NCBI GenBank assembly: GCA_934663775.1
Contig: CAKUKU010000001.1
Span: 124,001-188,000 of the forward strand
Direction: 5' to 3'
From: an uncultured Ellagibacter sp.
GTDB taxonomy: Bacteria; Actinomycetota; Coriobacteriia; Coriobacteriales; Eggerthellaceae
DNA: 64,000 bases
Shown here: positions 53,621-63,781 of the stretch, piece by piece
How the letters are laid out: each line of letters begins with the position of its first letter
Position numbering within the stretch: position 1 is the first letter of the stretch
Notes under the pieces: generated by a model
What the model was told of the DNA's origin: nothing
The model's input: the letters and a program-made list of their open reading frames with translations, nothing else
The model's database searches: none
Made by a program: the position numbers and the translations under genes

Positions 53621-54451
53621 TTACTTCTTGATCGCCTTGAAGGCCTCGGTCTGGGCTTTGATGCCGCGCTCGGCGGCCAGGCGCTCAATCGAGGTGGCGC
53701 CGAAGAAGCCGTCGATGCCGGGCACGTGCTCGATGACGTACGCCGCGTCCTTCGGCTCGGAAATCGGGCCGCCGTGGCAGATGACGAGCGCGTCGGGGTT
53801 GATGTCCTTCACGACCTTCACGATGCCGGTGATGATCTCCACGCAGTCGTCGAGCGTGCGAGCGGTCTCGGCACCGATCGTGCCGCCGGTGGTGAGGCCC
53901 ATGTGCGCGACGATGATGTCGGCGCCGGCCTTGGTCATCGCGGCCGCCTGCTCCTCGTCGAAGACGTACGGGCAGGTGAGCATGTCGAGCTTGTGCGCCT
54001 CGGCGATCATGTCGACCTCAAGGCCGTAGCCCATGCCGGTCTCCTCGAGGTTCTTGCGGAACACGCCGTCGATGAGGCCTACGGTCGGAAAGTTCTGCAC
54101 GCCGTTGAAGCCCTGGTCCTTCAGCTCGGCCAGGTACTTCTTCATGACGCGGAACGGGTCGGTGCCGCAGACGCCGGCGAGAACCGGGGTGTCCTTCACG
54201 ACGGGCAGCACCTCGGCGCCCATCTCGACGACGATCTGGTTCGCGTCGCCGTAGGAAAGCAGGCCCGCGAGCGAGCCGCGACCGGCCATGCGGAAACGGC
54301 CGGAGTTGTAGATGACGAAGATGTCGGCTCCGCCGGCCTCAGCCGACTTCGCCGTGATGCCCGTGCCGGCGCCGACGCCGAGCAGGATGTTGCCCTCGGC
54401 GAGGGACTTGCGGAAACGATCGAGGATTTCCGCGCGGGACAGTTCAAGCAT
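53621..54451 (-). CDS. PEP-hydrolase-like TIM-barrel protein (PF09370)
   Basis: 276 residues. [52 protein letters not shown] and [13 protein letters not shown] match a family annotated as phosphoenolpyruvate hydrolase-like or sigma-interaction TIM barrel. It is usually encoded next to a UPF0261/Tm-1-like protein, as here, and fused to it in plant Tm-1. ATG at 54451 has AAGGAG; 15 residues of upstream ORF are excluded. True reaction unknown. Confidence 0.87.
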   Translation of the reverse strand: MLELSRAEILDRFRKSLAEGNILLGVGAGTGITAKSAEAGGADIFVIYNSGRFRMAGRGSLAGLLSYGDANQIVVEMGAEVLPVVKDTPVLAGVCGTDPFRVMKKYLAELKDQGFNGVQNFPTVGLIDGVFRKNLEETGMGYGLEVDMIAEAHKLDMLTCPYVFDEEQAAAMTKAGADIIVAHMGLTTGGTIGAETARTLDDCVEIITGIVKVVKDINPDALVICHGGPISEPKDAAYVIEHVPGIDGFFGATSIERLAAERGIKAQTEAFKAIKK

Positions 54452-54665
54452 GGTGTTCTCCTTCTTTTCGAGTACTACCTTTTTCTTGCCGAACATATGC
54501 GTTCACGGCGCGCCTGCGAGTTAGAACAGGCGCCACCGATGAAGCCTGGGGGGAAGGCGCCGCCCGCCCCGCAGCGACCCCGATGAAGACGGGGCGGCTG
54601 CGATCCGGCGCGGCGCGATGCCAAAGGGAAGGCGGAAGCGCGTCGCCGCCGCCTTCCCGGTCGTG

Positions 54666-55874
54666 CTATTTCTCCATGAGGTCGATGAGCTTCTGGGCTG
54701 CGGCGATCGCGAACTCGTCGTCGTTTACGTGCGCGTCCATCTCGATGACCTCGGCCTTTGCGGGGTCGATCTCGTCCTTGAGCGTCTTGAAGAGCGCCGC
54801 GTCCTCTTCGGGACCGTAGAACGGCTGGCCCTCGGCGTCGATCATCGACACGCCCTTGAGCGGCAGCATGACCGCGCACGGGCCGATCGACATGTTCACC
54901 TTGGAGGCGATGGCGTGGCCGATCTGCTCGTTTTCTTCCACCGTGGTGCGCATGAGCGTGACCGTGGGGTTGTGCTTGTACAGGTTTCGGGACTGGTACT
55001 GCTCGGGAACGGTTTCCCACGGCCCGAAGTTCACCATATCGTCAGCACCGACCGACACGACGGCCGGCACGCCGTTCAAGGCAGCCGCGCTGCAGCGATC
55101 GGGGCCTGCGGTGAGCACGCCGCCTGCGACCTCGTCGCACCACTCGGTGGTGGTCAGGTCGAGCACGCCCTTGATGAACCCGCCGTTGACCAGCGCCTCC
55201 ATGCATTTTCCACCCGTGCCCGTCGCGTGGAAGACGAGCACCTCGAAGCCCTTCGACTCCAGGTAGGCCTGCGCCTTCTGCACGGCGGGGGTGGTCACGC
55301 CGAACATGGTCGCGGCGACGAGGGGCTTGTTATCCTCGTGCTTGGGGGCGACGTGCTCGAGCATGCCCGTCATGGCGGCGATGGCGTTGTTGAAGATGGT
55401 CGCCGAGAAGGAGTTGATGCCCGCCACGTCGACGATCGAGGGGAACATGGCGATATCCGACGCGCCGATGTAGGGGGAGGTATCGCCGGACGCCATGGTG
55501 GACACCATGACCTTGGGCACGCCGATGGGGAGCTTGCGCATGCCGGCAGTCGCGATGGTCGTGCCGCCCGAGCCGCCCATGGAGAACACGCCGTCGAAGC
55601 GGCCGTTCGCGTACAGCGTCGGCAGAAGCTTCTCGACGCCGCGTGTCATGGTCTCGGTGGCGAAAGCGCGATCCTTCTTCTCCACGATGGTCGACATCTC
55701 GATATCGACCGCCGCCGCGACTTCCGTGTTGGGAACGTCGGGCATGGTTTGCGGATCGAAGACGCCGCAGTGGATGGTGAGGGTGTTTATGCCCAGCTCC
55801 TCGAAGCGGGCTTTCACATAGGCGAATTCCTCGCCCTTCGTGTCGAACGTGCCGATGATAGCAACTGTTTTCAC
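54666..55874 (-). CDS. UPF0261/Tm-1-like ATP-binding protein
   Basis: 402 residues. TVAIIGTFDTKGEEFAYVK, FSMGGSGGTTIATAGMRKL, KVMVSTMASGDTSPYIGASD and VFHATGTGGKCMEALV are family hallmarks; the first half is the Tm-1-like nucleotide-binding domain. GTG start at 55874 follows AGGAGG. The next gene, 214 nt downstream, encodes the partner TIM-barrel protein. Biochemical role unknown. Confidence 0.9.
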   Translation of the reverse strand: MKTVAIIGTFDTKGEEFAYVKARFEELGINTLTIHCGVFDPQTMPDVPNTEVAAAVDIEMSTIVEKKDRAFATETMTRGVEKLLPTLYANGRFDGVFSMGGSGGTTIATAGMRKLPIGVPKVMVSTMASGDTSPYIGASDIAMFPSIVDVAGINSFSATIFNNAIAAMTGMLEHVAPKHEDNKPLVAATMFGVTTPAVQKAQAYLESKGFEVLVFHATGTGGKCMEALVNGGFIKGVLDLTTTEWCDEVAGGVLTAGPDRCSAAALNGVPAVVSVGADDMVNFGPWETVPEQYQSRNLYKHNPTVTLMRTTVEENEQIGHAIASKVNMSIGPCAVMLPLKGVSMIDAEGQPFYGPEEDAALFKTLKDEIDPAKAEVIEMDAHVNDDEFAIAAAQKLIDLMEK

Positions 55875-56139
55875 ACAGGCCTCCTGACGTAGGGTTTCGA
55901 CTCGCTGCCCAGTTTAGTTCGAGCGTTACGGTCCGAAGGCCGCGTTCGCAACTCGCCACAGCATCACGACAATTCTGCAGAGGGTATTTGCTACACGGCG
56001 GATGGCATAAAAGCTTCTGCGCTATGCCTGTTGAAACCCAGCAACCGAGACGCCCCGTGAGATTCGGCTCACACACAAAGCGGCGCTTCGCAGGTGCCGT
56101 ATAATGCACGTATATGATTTCACCTGAGGGAGGTGTGAC
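55875..56139. other. Divergent intergenic region upstream of hipA-like gene
   Basis: 265 bases, no gene. A perfect plus-strand TATAAT is at 56100-56105, 35 nt upstream of the kinase start; no good -35 accompanies it. Confidence 0.45.
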
Positions 56140-57225
56140 ATGCTCTATCAGCTGATGAATAAGAACACCGTCGTCGCGACATATAAAGAAGAGAAAAGGA
56201 CCACCGACTACCGTTATATGGAGGTCGAGCGCCTCGATTCTTATCTTCCCTATGGATTCATCGATATCAACGACTGGATCGACGGGCGAGCCATCGCCAA
56301 GCACCGAACGTCGATCGAGAAGCTCATGCGCGAGCTCGGCCTTACCACCCGCCATGACTTCATCGGCATGATACGCTGCCTGTCGCTGACTGACACTTTC
56401 TGGATGAAGCGCGAAGACGAGGCTTTGACTTGGGATGACGTATCGCTTTATCGCAATCCCTTCGATGGCGTCATCGCGCGCATCGCCTTCGACGGCACCG
56501 GCATGTACGGACGGCAGAATTCTCCTACTTCCCCGGAATTCGCGACGTCGGGTTCATTTGCGAAATGCTGGATTCGCGAAGACGGGCAGATTTCGCTTCT
56601 GAAGCGCGGCTCTACTGGTTATGCGAACGCGGGGTTCGAGCCATATTCCGAGAAACTCGCATCCGATCTGCTCGACGCCGCTAGAATCGACCACGTTCCC
56701 TATTCACTGCTTCGATTCCATAAAAAGCTCGCTTGCAAATGCCCCCTGTTCACGTCGGAGCGTGAAGGATTCGTTTCGGCTCATCGCTTTTTCAATCGAA
56801 TATTTGACGTCGACGACATGCTCGCCTTCGCCGCCGAGCATGGTGCTGAAGAGGCATTCCGCGAGATGGTCGTGATGGATGCGGTCATGGCGAACGTCGA
56901 TCGACATGCGGGTAATTACGGCTTTTTGGTCGACAACGCAACCGGCAAGATCCTTCGCATGGCGCCGCTGTTCGACCACAACATGGCATGTCTGCCCATG
57001 ATGATGAAGACGGACGACTTCGACGAGTACATCCGTCTCATCGGGCCGAAGATCGGCACCGACTTCATCGCCATCGGACGCGCCCTCATGACGCCCGCCA
57101 TCCGCGCGAAGCTCGTCGACTTGAAGGACTTCGAATACGAGGACCCGGGCTTCGATTACCCCAAATGGAAGCTCGATGCCGTGAACAAGTTGAAAAACGT
57201 CCAGATCGAAGCGCTGTTGGCATAA
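56140..57225 (+). CDS. Solo HipA-like Ser/Thr kinase
   Basis: 361 residues. The C-terminal half has the HipA catalytic signature: MVVMDAVMANVDRHAGNYGF with the DRHxxN loop, followed by RMAPLFDHNMAC with the metal-binding Asp. A nucleotide-loop Lys is in ISLLKRGSTG. The N-terminal HipA domain of HipBA is absent, and the region around IRCLSLTDTFWMK is characteristic of stand-alone members. No HipB-type gene is adjacent. ATG follows GAGGGAGG. May act in stress or defence; substrate unknown. Confidence 0.8.
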   Translation: MLYQLMNKNTVVATYKEEKRTTDYRYMEVERLDSYLPYGFIDINDWIDGRAIAKHRTSIEKLMRELGLTTRHDFIGMIRCLSLTDTFWMKREDEALTWDDVSLYRNPFDGVIARIAFDGTGMYGRQNSPTSPEFATSGSFAKCWIREDGQISLLKRGSTGYANAGFEPYSEKLASDLLDAARIDHVPYSLLRFHKKLACKCPLFTSEREGFVSAHRFFNRIFDVDDMLAFAAEHGAEEAFREMVVMDAVMANVDRHAGNYGFLVDNATGKILRMAPLFDHNMACLPMMMKTDDFDEYIRLIGPKIGTDFIAIGRALMTPAIRAKLVDLKDFEYEDPGFDYPKWKLDAVNKLKNVQIEALLA

Positions 57226-57270
57226 GGAGCCAAGGCTCCCCCATGTCGGGGTCGAAGGCTCCCCGAAAGC

Positions 57271-57307
57271 AGAGAAGGCGCCCCGCGTTGTGCGGGACGC
57301 CTTCTCT
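57271..57307. terminator. Bidirectional terminator between hipA-like gene and gltD
   Basis: AGAGAAGGCG plus CCCGC stem with GCGGG and CGCCTTCTCT, ~15-16 bp, in the gap between convergent stop codons. T-runs are short on both sides. Confidence 0.7.
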
Positions 57308-57335
57308 GCAAGGTGGTTCAATGGTGAAATCGAGG

Positions 57336-58850
57336 TTAGAGCCCCAGGTCGACCGCCACTTCAGCTGCGCACTTGAGCGCATCGGCCATCGAGCTCACCA
57401 CGAGCGAGCTGCCGTTGCGCGCATCGCCCGCGACATACACCGCAGCGCGACCCGCCGCGGCAGCGCCTTCGGCGAGCTCAGCGCGATGCGTCGCCGCAGC
57501 CGCTCCAGTCGCGCCGCCTTCCATCACGGGAAGGGGACGGCCCGCCGTCGCCACGGGAACGCCGAGCGCATCGAACACGCCGCGCTCGGGACCCGCGAAA
57601 CCACAGGCCACAAGCACCAGCTGCGCCGAGATTTCCCGCTCGGAGCCTTCGACGGAAGAAGGTTTGCCCGCCGACCAATCGAGCGAGTGAACCTGAAGTC
57701 CGCGCACGTGCCCGTTGTCGTCCAGGAGCACGCGCTGCGTGTCGGCGCACCATTCACGCAGGTCATAGCCCTGAAGCGCGATGGCTTCCTCCTGGCCGTA
57801 GTCGGTCTTCTTCACGTTGGGCCACTCCGGCCACGCATTGGAGGCCGCACGCACCTCGGGCGCGCAGGGGCCGTATTCCAGCTGGCGCACCGTGCGCGCA
57901 CCCTGGCGCACCGCCGTACCCATGCAGTCGTTGCCCGTGTCGCCGCCGCCGATAACGACGACGTCTTTGCCCGCGGCGCTGATAGCAGGCTCGCGGCCCT
58001 CGAGCAGCGCGCGCGTCTGCTCGGTGAGATAATCGACCGCGTAGACCACGTCACCCGAGGCGAGGCCTTCCTCGAAGCCTTCGGCGTGAACACCGCGTGC
58101 CGCACACGCGCCCGCCGCCACGACGACCGCGTCGAATTCCTCGGCAAGCCCCGCAGCCACCGCGGAATCGGCCGCGTCGGTGTTCAGGCGAAACTCGATG
58201 CCAAGCTCGGCCATGAGCTCGGTGCGGCGCGAAACGACCGACTTCTCGAGCTTCATGTTGGGGATGCCGTACATGAGAAGGCCGCCCGCACGGTCGTGGC
58301 GCTCTACCACCGTGACCCGGGCACCGCGGCGCGCAAGGTCCCAAGCGGCGACCAAACCCGCAGGTCCCGAACCAATCACAGCGACCTTCGGGGCATCCAC
58401 GGCCGCAGGCGCGAACCTGCGCGGCCCGCCGTGTTCCCATTGCCAATCGGAGATGGCGCGCTCGTTGTCGTGGATCGTCACGGCCTCGTCGTTACGGCCT
58501 AAGTTGCACGCCGCCTCGCACAGCGCCGGGCACACGCGGCTCGTAAACTCGGGCATGGGGCTCGTAAGCGACAAACGCGCCGCCGCCTCGTCCCACTGGC
58601 CGCGCCACGCGAGGTCATTCCATTCGGGAATCAGGTTGTGAAGCGGGCACCCCGAGGGGCGAGCCTTCCCAAACGAGGCTCCGAACTGGCAAAACGCCAC
58701 GCCGCATGCCATGCAGCGACTCGCCTGCACCCGCTGATCCCCCTCGGGAAGGTTCACGCCCAACTCGTTGAAATCCTGCGTGCGCTCAGCGACGGGACGC
58801 AGGTCATGAGCATGACGACCATGCTCCAAAAACGCTCCTGGCTTGCCCAT
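57336..58850 (-). CDS. gltD: Glutamate synthase small subunit
   Basis: Passes electrons from NADPH to the large subunit. 504 residues. Fe-S cysteines are in RCMACGVAFCQ, SGCPLHN and CPALCEAACN; FAD and NADPH loops are VIGSGPAGLVAAWDLARRG and VVVIGGGDTGNDCMGTAVRQ. ATG at 58850 is 3 nt past the gltB stop, so the two are coupled. Confidence 0.95.
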   Translation of the reverse strand: MGKPGAFLEHGRHAHDLRPVAERTQDFNELGVNLPEGDQRVQASRCMACGVAFCQFGASFGKARPSGCPLHNLIPEWNDLAWRGQWDEAAARLSLTSPMPEFTSRVCPALCEAACNLGRNDEAVTIHDNERAISDWQWEHGGPRRFAPAAVDAPKVAVIGSGPAGLVAAWDLARRGARVTVVERHDRAGGLLMYGIPNMKLEKSVVSRRTELMAELGIEFRLNTDAADSAVAAGLAEEFDAVVVAAGACAARGVHAEGFEEGLASGDVVYAVDYLTEQTRALLEGREPAISAAGKDVVVIGGGDTGNDCMGTAVRQGARTVRQLEYGPCAPEVRAASNAWPEWPNVKKTDYGQEEAIALQGYDLREWCADTQRVLLDDNGHVRGLQVHSLDWSAGKPSSVEGSEREISAQLVLVACGFAGPERGVFDALGVPVATAGRPLPVMEGGATGAAAATHRAELAEGAAAAGRAAVYVAGDARNGSSLVVSSMADALKCAAEVAVDLGL

Positions 58851-58853
58851 CGT

Positions 58854-61800
58854 TTACTTCCCTTCCGTCATGGCGTCGAATGCGATCTGCAACGCCTCTT
58901 CATGCGTTTTCCCCGATGCCTCGGCGGCCTCGACCGCGTTGATCACGCGCTCGTAGTCGCGGGGAATCACCTTCACGAACAGCTTCTTCAATGTGTTGAA
59001 CTGGTAGAGCAGCTTGATGCCGCGCGGCGACTGCGTGCGCTCGGCGTGCTCCTCGATCAGGCTGCGGATGAGCTCGATCTCGTCCTCGGAGGGCTCGCAC
59101 AGGCGCACCATGTCGAGGTTGCAGTTGTCCGCGAGCGTGCCGAACTTGTCGTACACGTACGCCACGCCGCCCGACATGCCTGCCGCGAAGTTCGGCCCGA
59201 CCTCGCCCAAGATGAGCGCGATGCCGCCGGTCATGTACTCGCAGCCGTGGTTGCCCACACCCTCGACGACCACCGTGGCGCCCGAGTTGCGCACGGCGAA
59301 ACGCTGGCCGGAAAGGCCGTTCACAAAGCCTTTTCCGCTGGTCGCGCCATAGAACGCCACATTACCTACGACCACGTTCTCGTCGAACTTGTACGTCGCC
59401 GCCTCGGGCGGGCGCACCGTCAGGACGCCGCCCGAAAGTCCCTTGCCGAAGTAGTCGTTCGCATCGCCTTCGATGTTCAGCGTGATGCCGCGCGGCAGGA
59501 AGGCGCCGAAGCTCTGGCCGCCCGAGCCGTCGCAGTCCACCGTGATCGAGCCCTCGGGAAGCCCTTCGGGATGCTGGCGCGTCACCTGGCTGCCGAGCAT
59601 CGTGCCCACGCAGCGGTTCACGTTGGCGATGTCGGCGCGGAAGCGGATGGGGCGCAGATGCTCGCGCGCCTCGGCTGTGTAGGGGATGAACAGCGTCGCG
59701 TCGAGCGCGCGGTCGAGCTGGCAGTCGGGCGCCATCGAGGGGAGGAAGTGCTTGCCCTCGGCACCGGGGATGGCCTGGCCGAACTCGTTGGTCACCGTGG
59801 CGAGCATGTCGGAGAGGTCCATCTCGTTCGCCTTCCAGTTGCCCGGCACCTCAACCTGGCGCAGGTACTCGGGGTGGCCGACCATCTCGTCGACCGTGCG
59901 GAAGCCGAGCTGCGCCATGATCTCGCGCATCTCCTCGGCGACGAACATCATGAAGTTCACGACGTACTCGGGCTTGCCGGCAAAGCAGCTGCGCAGCTTG
60001 CAGTTCTGCGTCGCGACGCCCACGGGGCAGGTGTCCTGCTGGCAGTCGCGCTGCATCATACAGCCCATGGCGACGAGCGGCATGGTGGCGAAACCGAACT
60101 CCTCGGCGCCGAGCAGCGCGGCCATGACCACGTCGCGCCCGCACATGAGCTTGCCGTCGGTTTCCACGACCACGCGGCTGCGCAGGCCGTTGCGCAGAAG
60201 CGTCTGCTGCGTTTCGGCGAGACCGATCTCAAACGGGATGCCCGCATGGTAGATCGAGTCGCGCGGGGCCGCACCCGTGCCGCCGTTGTGGCCGGAGATG
60301 GTGATCTTGTCGGCGCCGCCCTTGGCAACGCCCGTGGCGATGGTGCCCACGCCCGCGAGCGCGCACAACTTCACCGACACGCGCGCGCCGGGATTGGCGT
60401 TCTTCAGGTCGAAGATGAGCTCGGCCAAGTCCTCGATCGAATAAATGTCATGGTGCGGCGGCGGGGAAATAAGCCCCACACCTGGAGTGGAGCGACGCAC
60501 TTCGGCGATCCAGGGGTACACCTTCTTGCCAGGCAGGTGCCCGCCTTCGCCCGGCTTTGCGCCCTGCGCCATCTTGATCTGGATCTCGATGGCGGAAGAG
60601 AGGTAACGACTCGTCACGCCGAAGCGGCCCGACGCCACCTGCTTGATAGCGCTGCACTTGCTGTCGCCGTTGGGAAGCGGCGTCTCGCGAGCGGGATCTT
60701 CGCCGCCTTCACCCGTGTTCGACTTGCCGCCGAGGCGGTTCATCGCGATGGCCAGGCATTCGTGCGCTTCCTTGGAAATGGAGCCGTAGCTCATGGCACC
60801 CGTGTTGAAACGCTTGACGATCTCGCTTGCGGGCTCGACCTCGTCGATCGGCACCGGAGCGCCCTGCGGCGCGAAGTCGAGCAAGTCGCGCAGCGTGACC
60901 GCACGGCCGGGCACATGGCATGCGGCGCTGTATTCCTTGAACATGTCGTAGTCGCCCTCGCGCACCGCGCGCTGGAGCAGGTAGATCGTCTGGGGGTTGA
61001 TCAGGTGCTCCTCGCCATCGATCGGACGCCACGAGGTCACGCCGAGCGAGGGAAGCTGGTCGGGCGCCGGAGTCTTGTCGAGTGCGATCGCCTTGTCGTA
61101 GCGCTCATTCAGCTCGCGCTGCACGCCTTCCACACCAAGTCCGCCGATGCGCGTGGAGGTATGGGTGAAGCACTCGTCGACGAACGCGTCATCGAGGCCC
61201 AGAATCTCGAAGATCTGCGCGGAATGGTAACCCTGCATCGTGGAGATGCCCATCTTCGACATGATGGACGTGATGCCCGCGGTGACCGCCTTGTCGTAGT
61301 TCGCGACAGCGGTGTCGCCGCCCACGTCGAGCTCGCCGCGCTCGCACAGATCGCGGATGCACTCGTGCGCCATGTACGGGTAGATGCCCGAGGCGGAATA
61401 GCCCACCAAGCAGGCGAAATCGTGCGCGCGCATCGCGTCGCCGGTCTCGACAAGCAAATCGGCATCGGTGCGCAGACCCACGTTGATGAGGTGGTTGTGC
61501 ACCGCAGCGAGCGACAGAAGGCTCGGGATGGGAACTTCCCCCTCACCCGCGCGGTCGGACAGCACAATCAGGTTCGCGCCGCCGCGCACGGCCGCTTCCA
61601 CGTTCTCGCGCAATGCGGCGAGCGCCCCTTCGAGAGCGCCCTCCTCAGCGCCGCGCGGATAAGTGCAGCTGAAGCGCGCCGTCTTGAACCCGACGCGGTC
61701 GATCGAGCACAGGCGGTTGAACTCGTCGTGGGTGAGCATCGGGCCTTCGAGGCGCACGAGGCGGCAGGTGTCGCGGCAGTCTTCCAAAAGGTTGCCGTGG

Positions 61801-63527
61801 TTGCCGACGTAGAGCACCGTCGAGGTGACGAAGCTTTCGCGCAATGCATCGATCGGCGGGTTCGTCACCTGGGCGAACAGCTGGTTGAAATAGTCGAAGA
61901 AGCTGCGCGTCTTCTTGGAGAGACACGCAAGCGGCGCATCGGTTCCCATGGACGCAAGCGGAACCTGGCCCTTGTTCGCCATGGGGCGGATGAGCTCTTG
62001 GATGTCGTCGAAGTGGTAACCCAGCTTGGCCATGCGACGCGTGAAGGGCACGCCCGCGTCCTCCTCAGCGGCGGGGACGGCAGGCTCGGGCAGGGGCAGA
62101 TCGTCGACCGAGAGCATTTCCTCGCCGAGCCAATCGCGGTAGGGCTTCTCGTTCGCGTAGCGGTTGCGAATCTCGTCGTTCCAGATGACGCGTCCCTGGT
62201 CAGGGTCGACCTCGAGCATCTCGCCCGGGCCGAGGCACCCCGCCTGCAGGATGTCCTCGGGGTCGACATCGATCGTGCCGACCTCGGAAGACAGGATGAG
62301 CCAGTCCTTGCGCGTGACGTAGTAGCGAGCCGGGCGCAGGCCGTTGCGGTCGAGCGCGGCACCCAGCATGCGGCCGTCGGTGAACGCGATGGCGGCAGGT
62401 CCGTCCCAAGGCTCCATGAGCATGGACTGGTAGGCGTCGTAGGCGCGGCGCTTCTCGTCGATGCGATCGTTGTTGTCCCACGGCTCGGGAATCATCATGG
62501 TGACGGCGCGGTCGAGCGGACGGCCGTTCATCGTCAGGAACTCGAGCACGTTGTCCAAGATGGCGGAGTCGGAACCTTCACGGTTGATAATCGGCAGGAT
62601 CTTCTTCAGGTCCTCGCCGAGCACCGGGCTGTAGAGCTTCGGCTCGCGGGCGCGCGTCCAGGAAATGTTGCCGCGCAGCGTGTTGATCTCGCCGTTGTGG
62701 ATGATGTAGCGGTTCGGATGCGCGCGCTCCCACGACGGCGTCGTGTTCGTGGAGTAGCGCGAGTGCACGAGTGCAAGCGAGGTTTCGACCGCCGCGTCAT
62801 TCAGGTCGATGAAGAAGCGGCGCATCTGGGTCGCCACGAGCATGCCCTTGTAGACGATGGTGCGGCTCGACATCGAGCACACGTAGAAGATCTTGTTCGC
62901 GAGCGCCGGGTTCGCGTCAGCCGCGCGCTCGATGGTGCGGCGGCACACATAGAGCTTGCGTTCGAAATCTTGGCCTGCGGAAACGTCTTCCGGACGACGC
63001 AAAAACGCCTGCAGGATGGTCGGCATGCACGCCTGCGCGGTACTGCCCAGGTCGTGCGGATCAACCGGCACCTCGCGCCAGAACATCAAGGGCACGCCGC
63101 ACTTCGCGCAGCCTTCCTCGAAGACGCGCTTCGCGTCGCGAACGCCCGTTGGATCATCGTGCGGGAAGAAGAGCATGGCAACGCCGTAGTCGCCTTCCCC
63201 TGGCAAAAGCTGGCCTTCCTTCTGCGCTTCCTTGCGGAAGAAGCGGTGAGGAATCTGGAAGAGCACGCCTGCGCCGTCGCCGGTGTTGCGCTCAAGGCCC
63301 GTGCCTCCGCGGTGCTCCAGATTGACCAGCACCGACAGCGCATCGTCCAGCATGGCATGGCTGCGCTCGCCCTTCAGGTGCGCCAATGCGCCGATGCCGC
63401 ACGCGTCGTGCTCGTACGATTCGCGGTAAAGACCCGCTGCGGGTTGTTTCGCCTCGCGAGTTGCGCATGCCCCGTGCGCATCCCAACAGCTTCGAGCCCC
63501 CGCCTGTTCGCTAAGTTGAGAGTTCAT
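58854..63527 (-). CDS. gltB: Glutamate synthase large subunit
   Basis: Makes two glutamates from glutamine and 2-oxoglutarate. 1557 residues. The N-terminal amidotransferase nucleophile is Cys43 in YEHDACGIG, implying removal of a 42-residue propeptide. The FMN/synthase domain has MAQGAKPGEGGHLPGKKV, SPPPHHDIYSIEDLA and the 3Fe-4S motif CMMQRDCQQDTCPVG. C-terminal Gly-rich helix repeats follow (GEGSITVDCDGSGGQSFG region). ATG at 63527. A possible regulatory site lies at 63599-63660. Confidence 0.96.
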   Translation of the reverse strand: MNSQLSEQAGARSCWDAHGACATREAKQPAAGLYRESYEHDACGIGALAHLKGERSHAMLDDALSVLVNLEHRGGTGLERNTGDGAGVLFQIPHRFFRKEAQKEGQLLPGEGDYGVAMLFFPHDDPTGVRDAKRVFEEGCAKCGVPLMFWREVPVDPHDLGSTAQACMPTILQAFLRRPEDVSAGQDFERKLYVCRRTIERAADANPALANKIFYVCSMSSRTIVYKGMLVATQMRRFFIDLNDAAVETSLALVHSRYSTNTTPSWERAHPNRYIIHNGEINTLRGNISWTRAREPKLYSPVLGEDLKKILPIINREGSDSAILDNVLEFLTMNGRPLDRAVTMMIPEPWDNNDRIDEKRRAYDAYQSMLMEPWDGPAAIAFTDGRMLGAALDRNGLRPARYYVTRKDWLILSSEVGTIDVDPEDILQAGCLGPGEMLEVDPDQGRVIWNDEIRNRYANEKPYRDWLGEEMLSVDDLPLPEPAVPAAEEDAGVPFTRRMAKLGYHFDDIQELIRPMANKGQVPLASMGTDAPLACLSKKTRSFFDYFNQLFAQVTNPPIDALRESFVTSTVLYVGNHGNLLEDCRDTCRLVRLEGPMLTHDEFNRLCSIDRVGFKTARFSCTYPRGAEEGALEGALAALRENVEAAVRGGANLIVLSDRAGEGEVPIPSLLSLAAVHNHLINVGLRTDADLLVETGDAMRAHDFACLVGYSASGIYPYMAHECIRDLCERGELDVGGDTAVANYDKAVTAGITSIMSKMGISTMQGYHSAQIFEILGLDDAFVDECFTHTSTRIGGLGVEGVQRELNERYDKAIALDKTPAPDQLPSLGVTSWRPIDGEEHLINPQTIYLLQRAVREGDYDMFKEYSAACHVPGRAVTLRDLLDFAPQGAPVPIDEVEPASEIVKRFNTGAMSYGSISKEAHECLAIAMNRLGGKSNTGEGGEDPARETPLPNGDSKCSAIKQVASGRFGVTSRYLSSAIEIQIKMAQGAKPGEGGHLPGKKVYPWIAEVRRSTPGVGLISPPPHHDIYSIEDLAELIFDLKNANPGARVSVKLCALAGVGTIATGVAKGGADKITISGHNGGTGAAPRDSIYHAGIPFEIGLAETQQTLLRNGLRSRVVVETDGKLMCGRDVVMAALLGAEEFGFATMPLVAMGCMMQRDCQQDTCPVGVATQNCKLRSCFAGKPEYVVNFMMFVAEEMREIMAQLGFRTVDEMVGHPEYLRQVEVPGNWKANEMDLSDMLATVTNEFGQAIPGAEGKHFLPSMAPDCQLDRALDATLFIPYTAEAREHLRPIRFRADIANVNRCVGTMLGSQVTRQHPEGLPEGSITVDCDGSGGQSFGAFLPRGITLNIEGDANDYFGKGLSGGVLTVRPPEAATYKFDENVVVGNVAFYGATSGKGFVNGLSGQRFAVRNSGATVVVEGVGNHGCEYMTGGIALILGEVGPNFAAGMSGGVAYVYDKFGTLADNCNLDMVRLCEPSEDEIELIRSLIEEHAERTQSPRGIKLLYQFNTLKKLFVKVIPRDYERVINAVEAAEASGKTHEEALQIAFDAMTEGK

Positions 63528-63781
63528 ATACGATCCTTCGTCTACGCGACCGCCGTTTTCCAGAATGGCAGTCTATTGCGTAGTGTATCGACTCTCGCGC
63601 GCTTTGTTTCAAGCTGCAACAAGGTTATGACAACCCCGAAACACGCTCGAAACAAAGCGCCAGGATGCCCCGGCGAACGGCGGTGCAAGTGGGCGAGTGG
63701 GCGGCACGATGGGGCAACAGGAACGACGGGCAGGGCGGATGCCTCCAGGTTCGTCCGTCGCCCCGCCCGCGCGAGCCCGGC
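63528..63781. other. gltB upstream region
   Basis: 254 bases, no gene. It holds a minus-strand TACACT -10 (about 63574-63579), a 12-bp inverted repeat and 11-bp-phased half-sites. Confidence 0.45.
63599..63660. promoter_or_regulatory. Candidate operator upstream of gltB
   Basis: GCGCTTTGTTTC (63599-63610) and GAAACAAAGCGC (63649-63660) form a 12-bp perfect inverted repeat. Within it ATGAC (63627-63631), GAAAC (63638-63642) and GAAAC (63649-63653) are spaced 11 bp apart, resembling the actinobacterial GlnR pattern GTnAC-n6-GAAAC with one mismatch. Confidence 0.4.
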
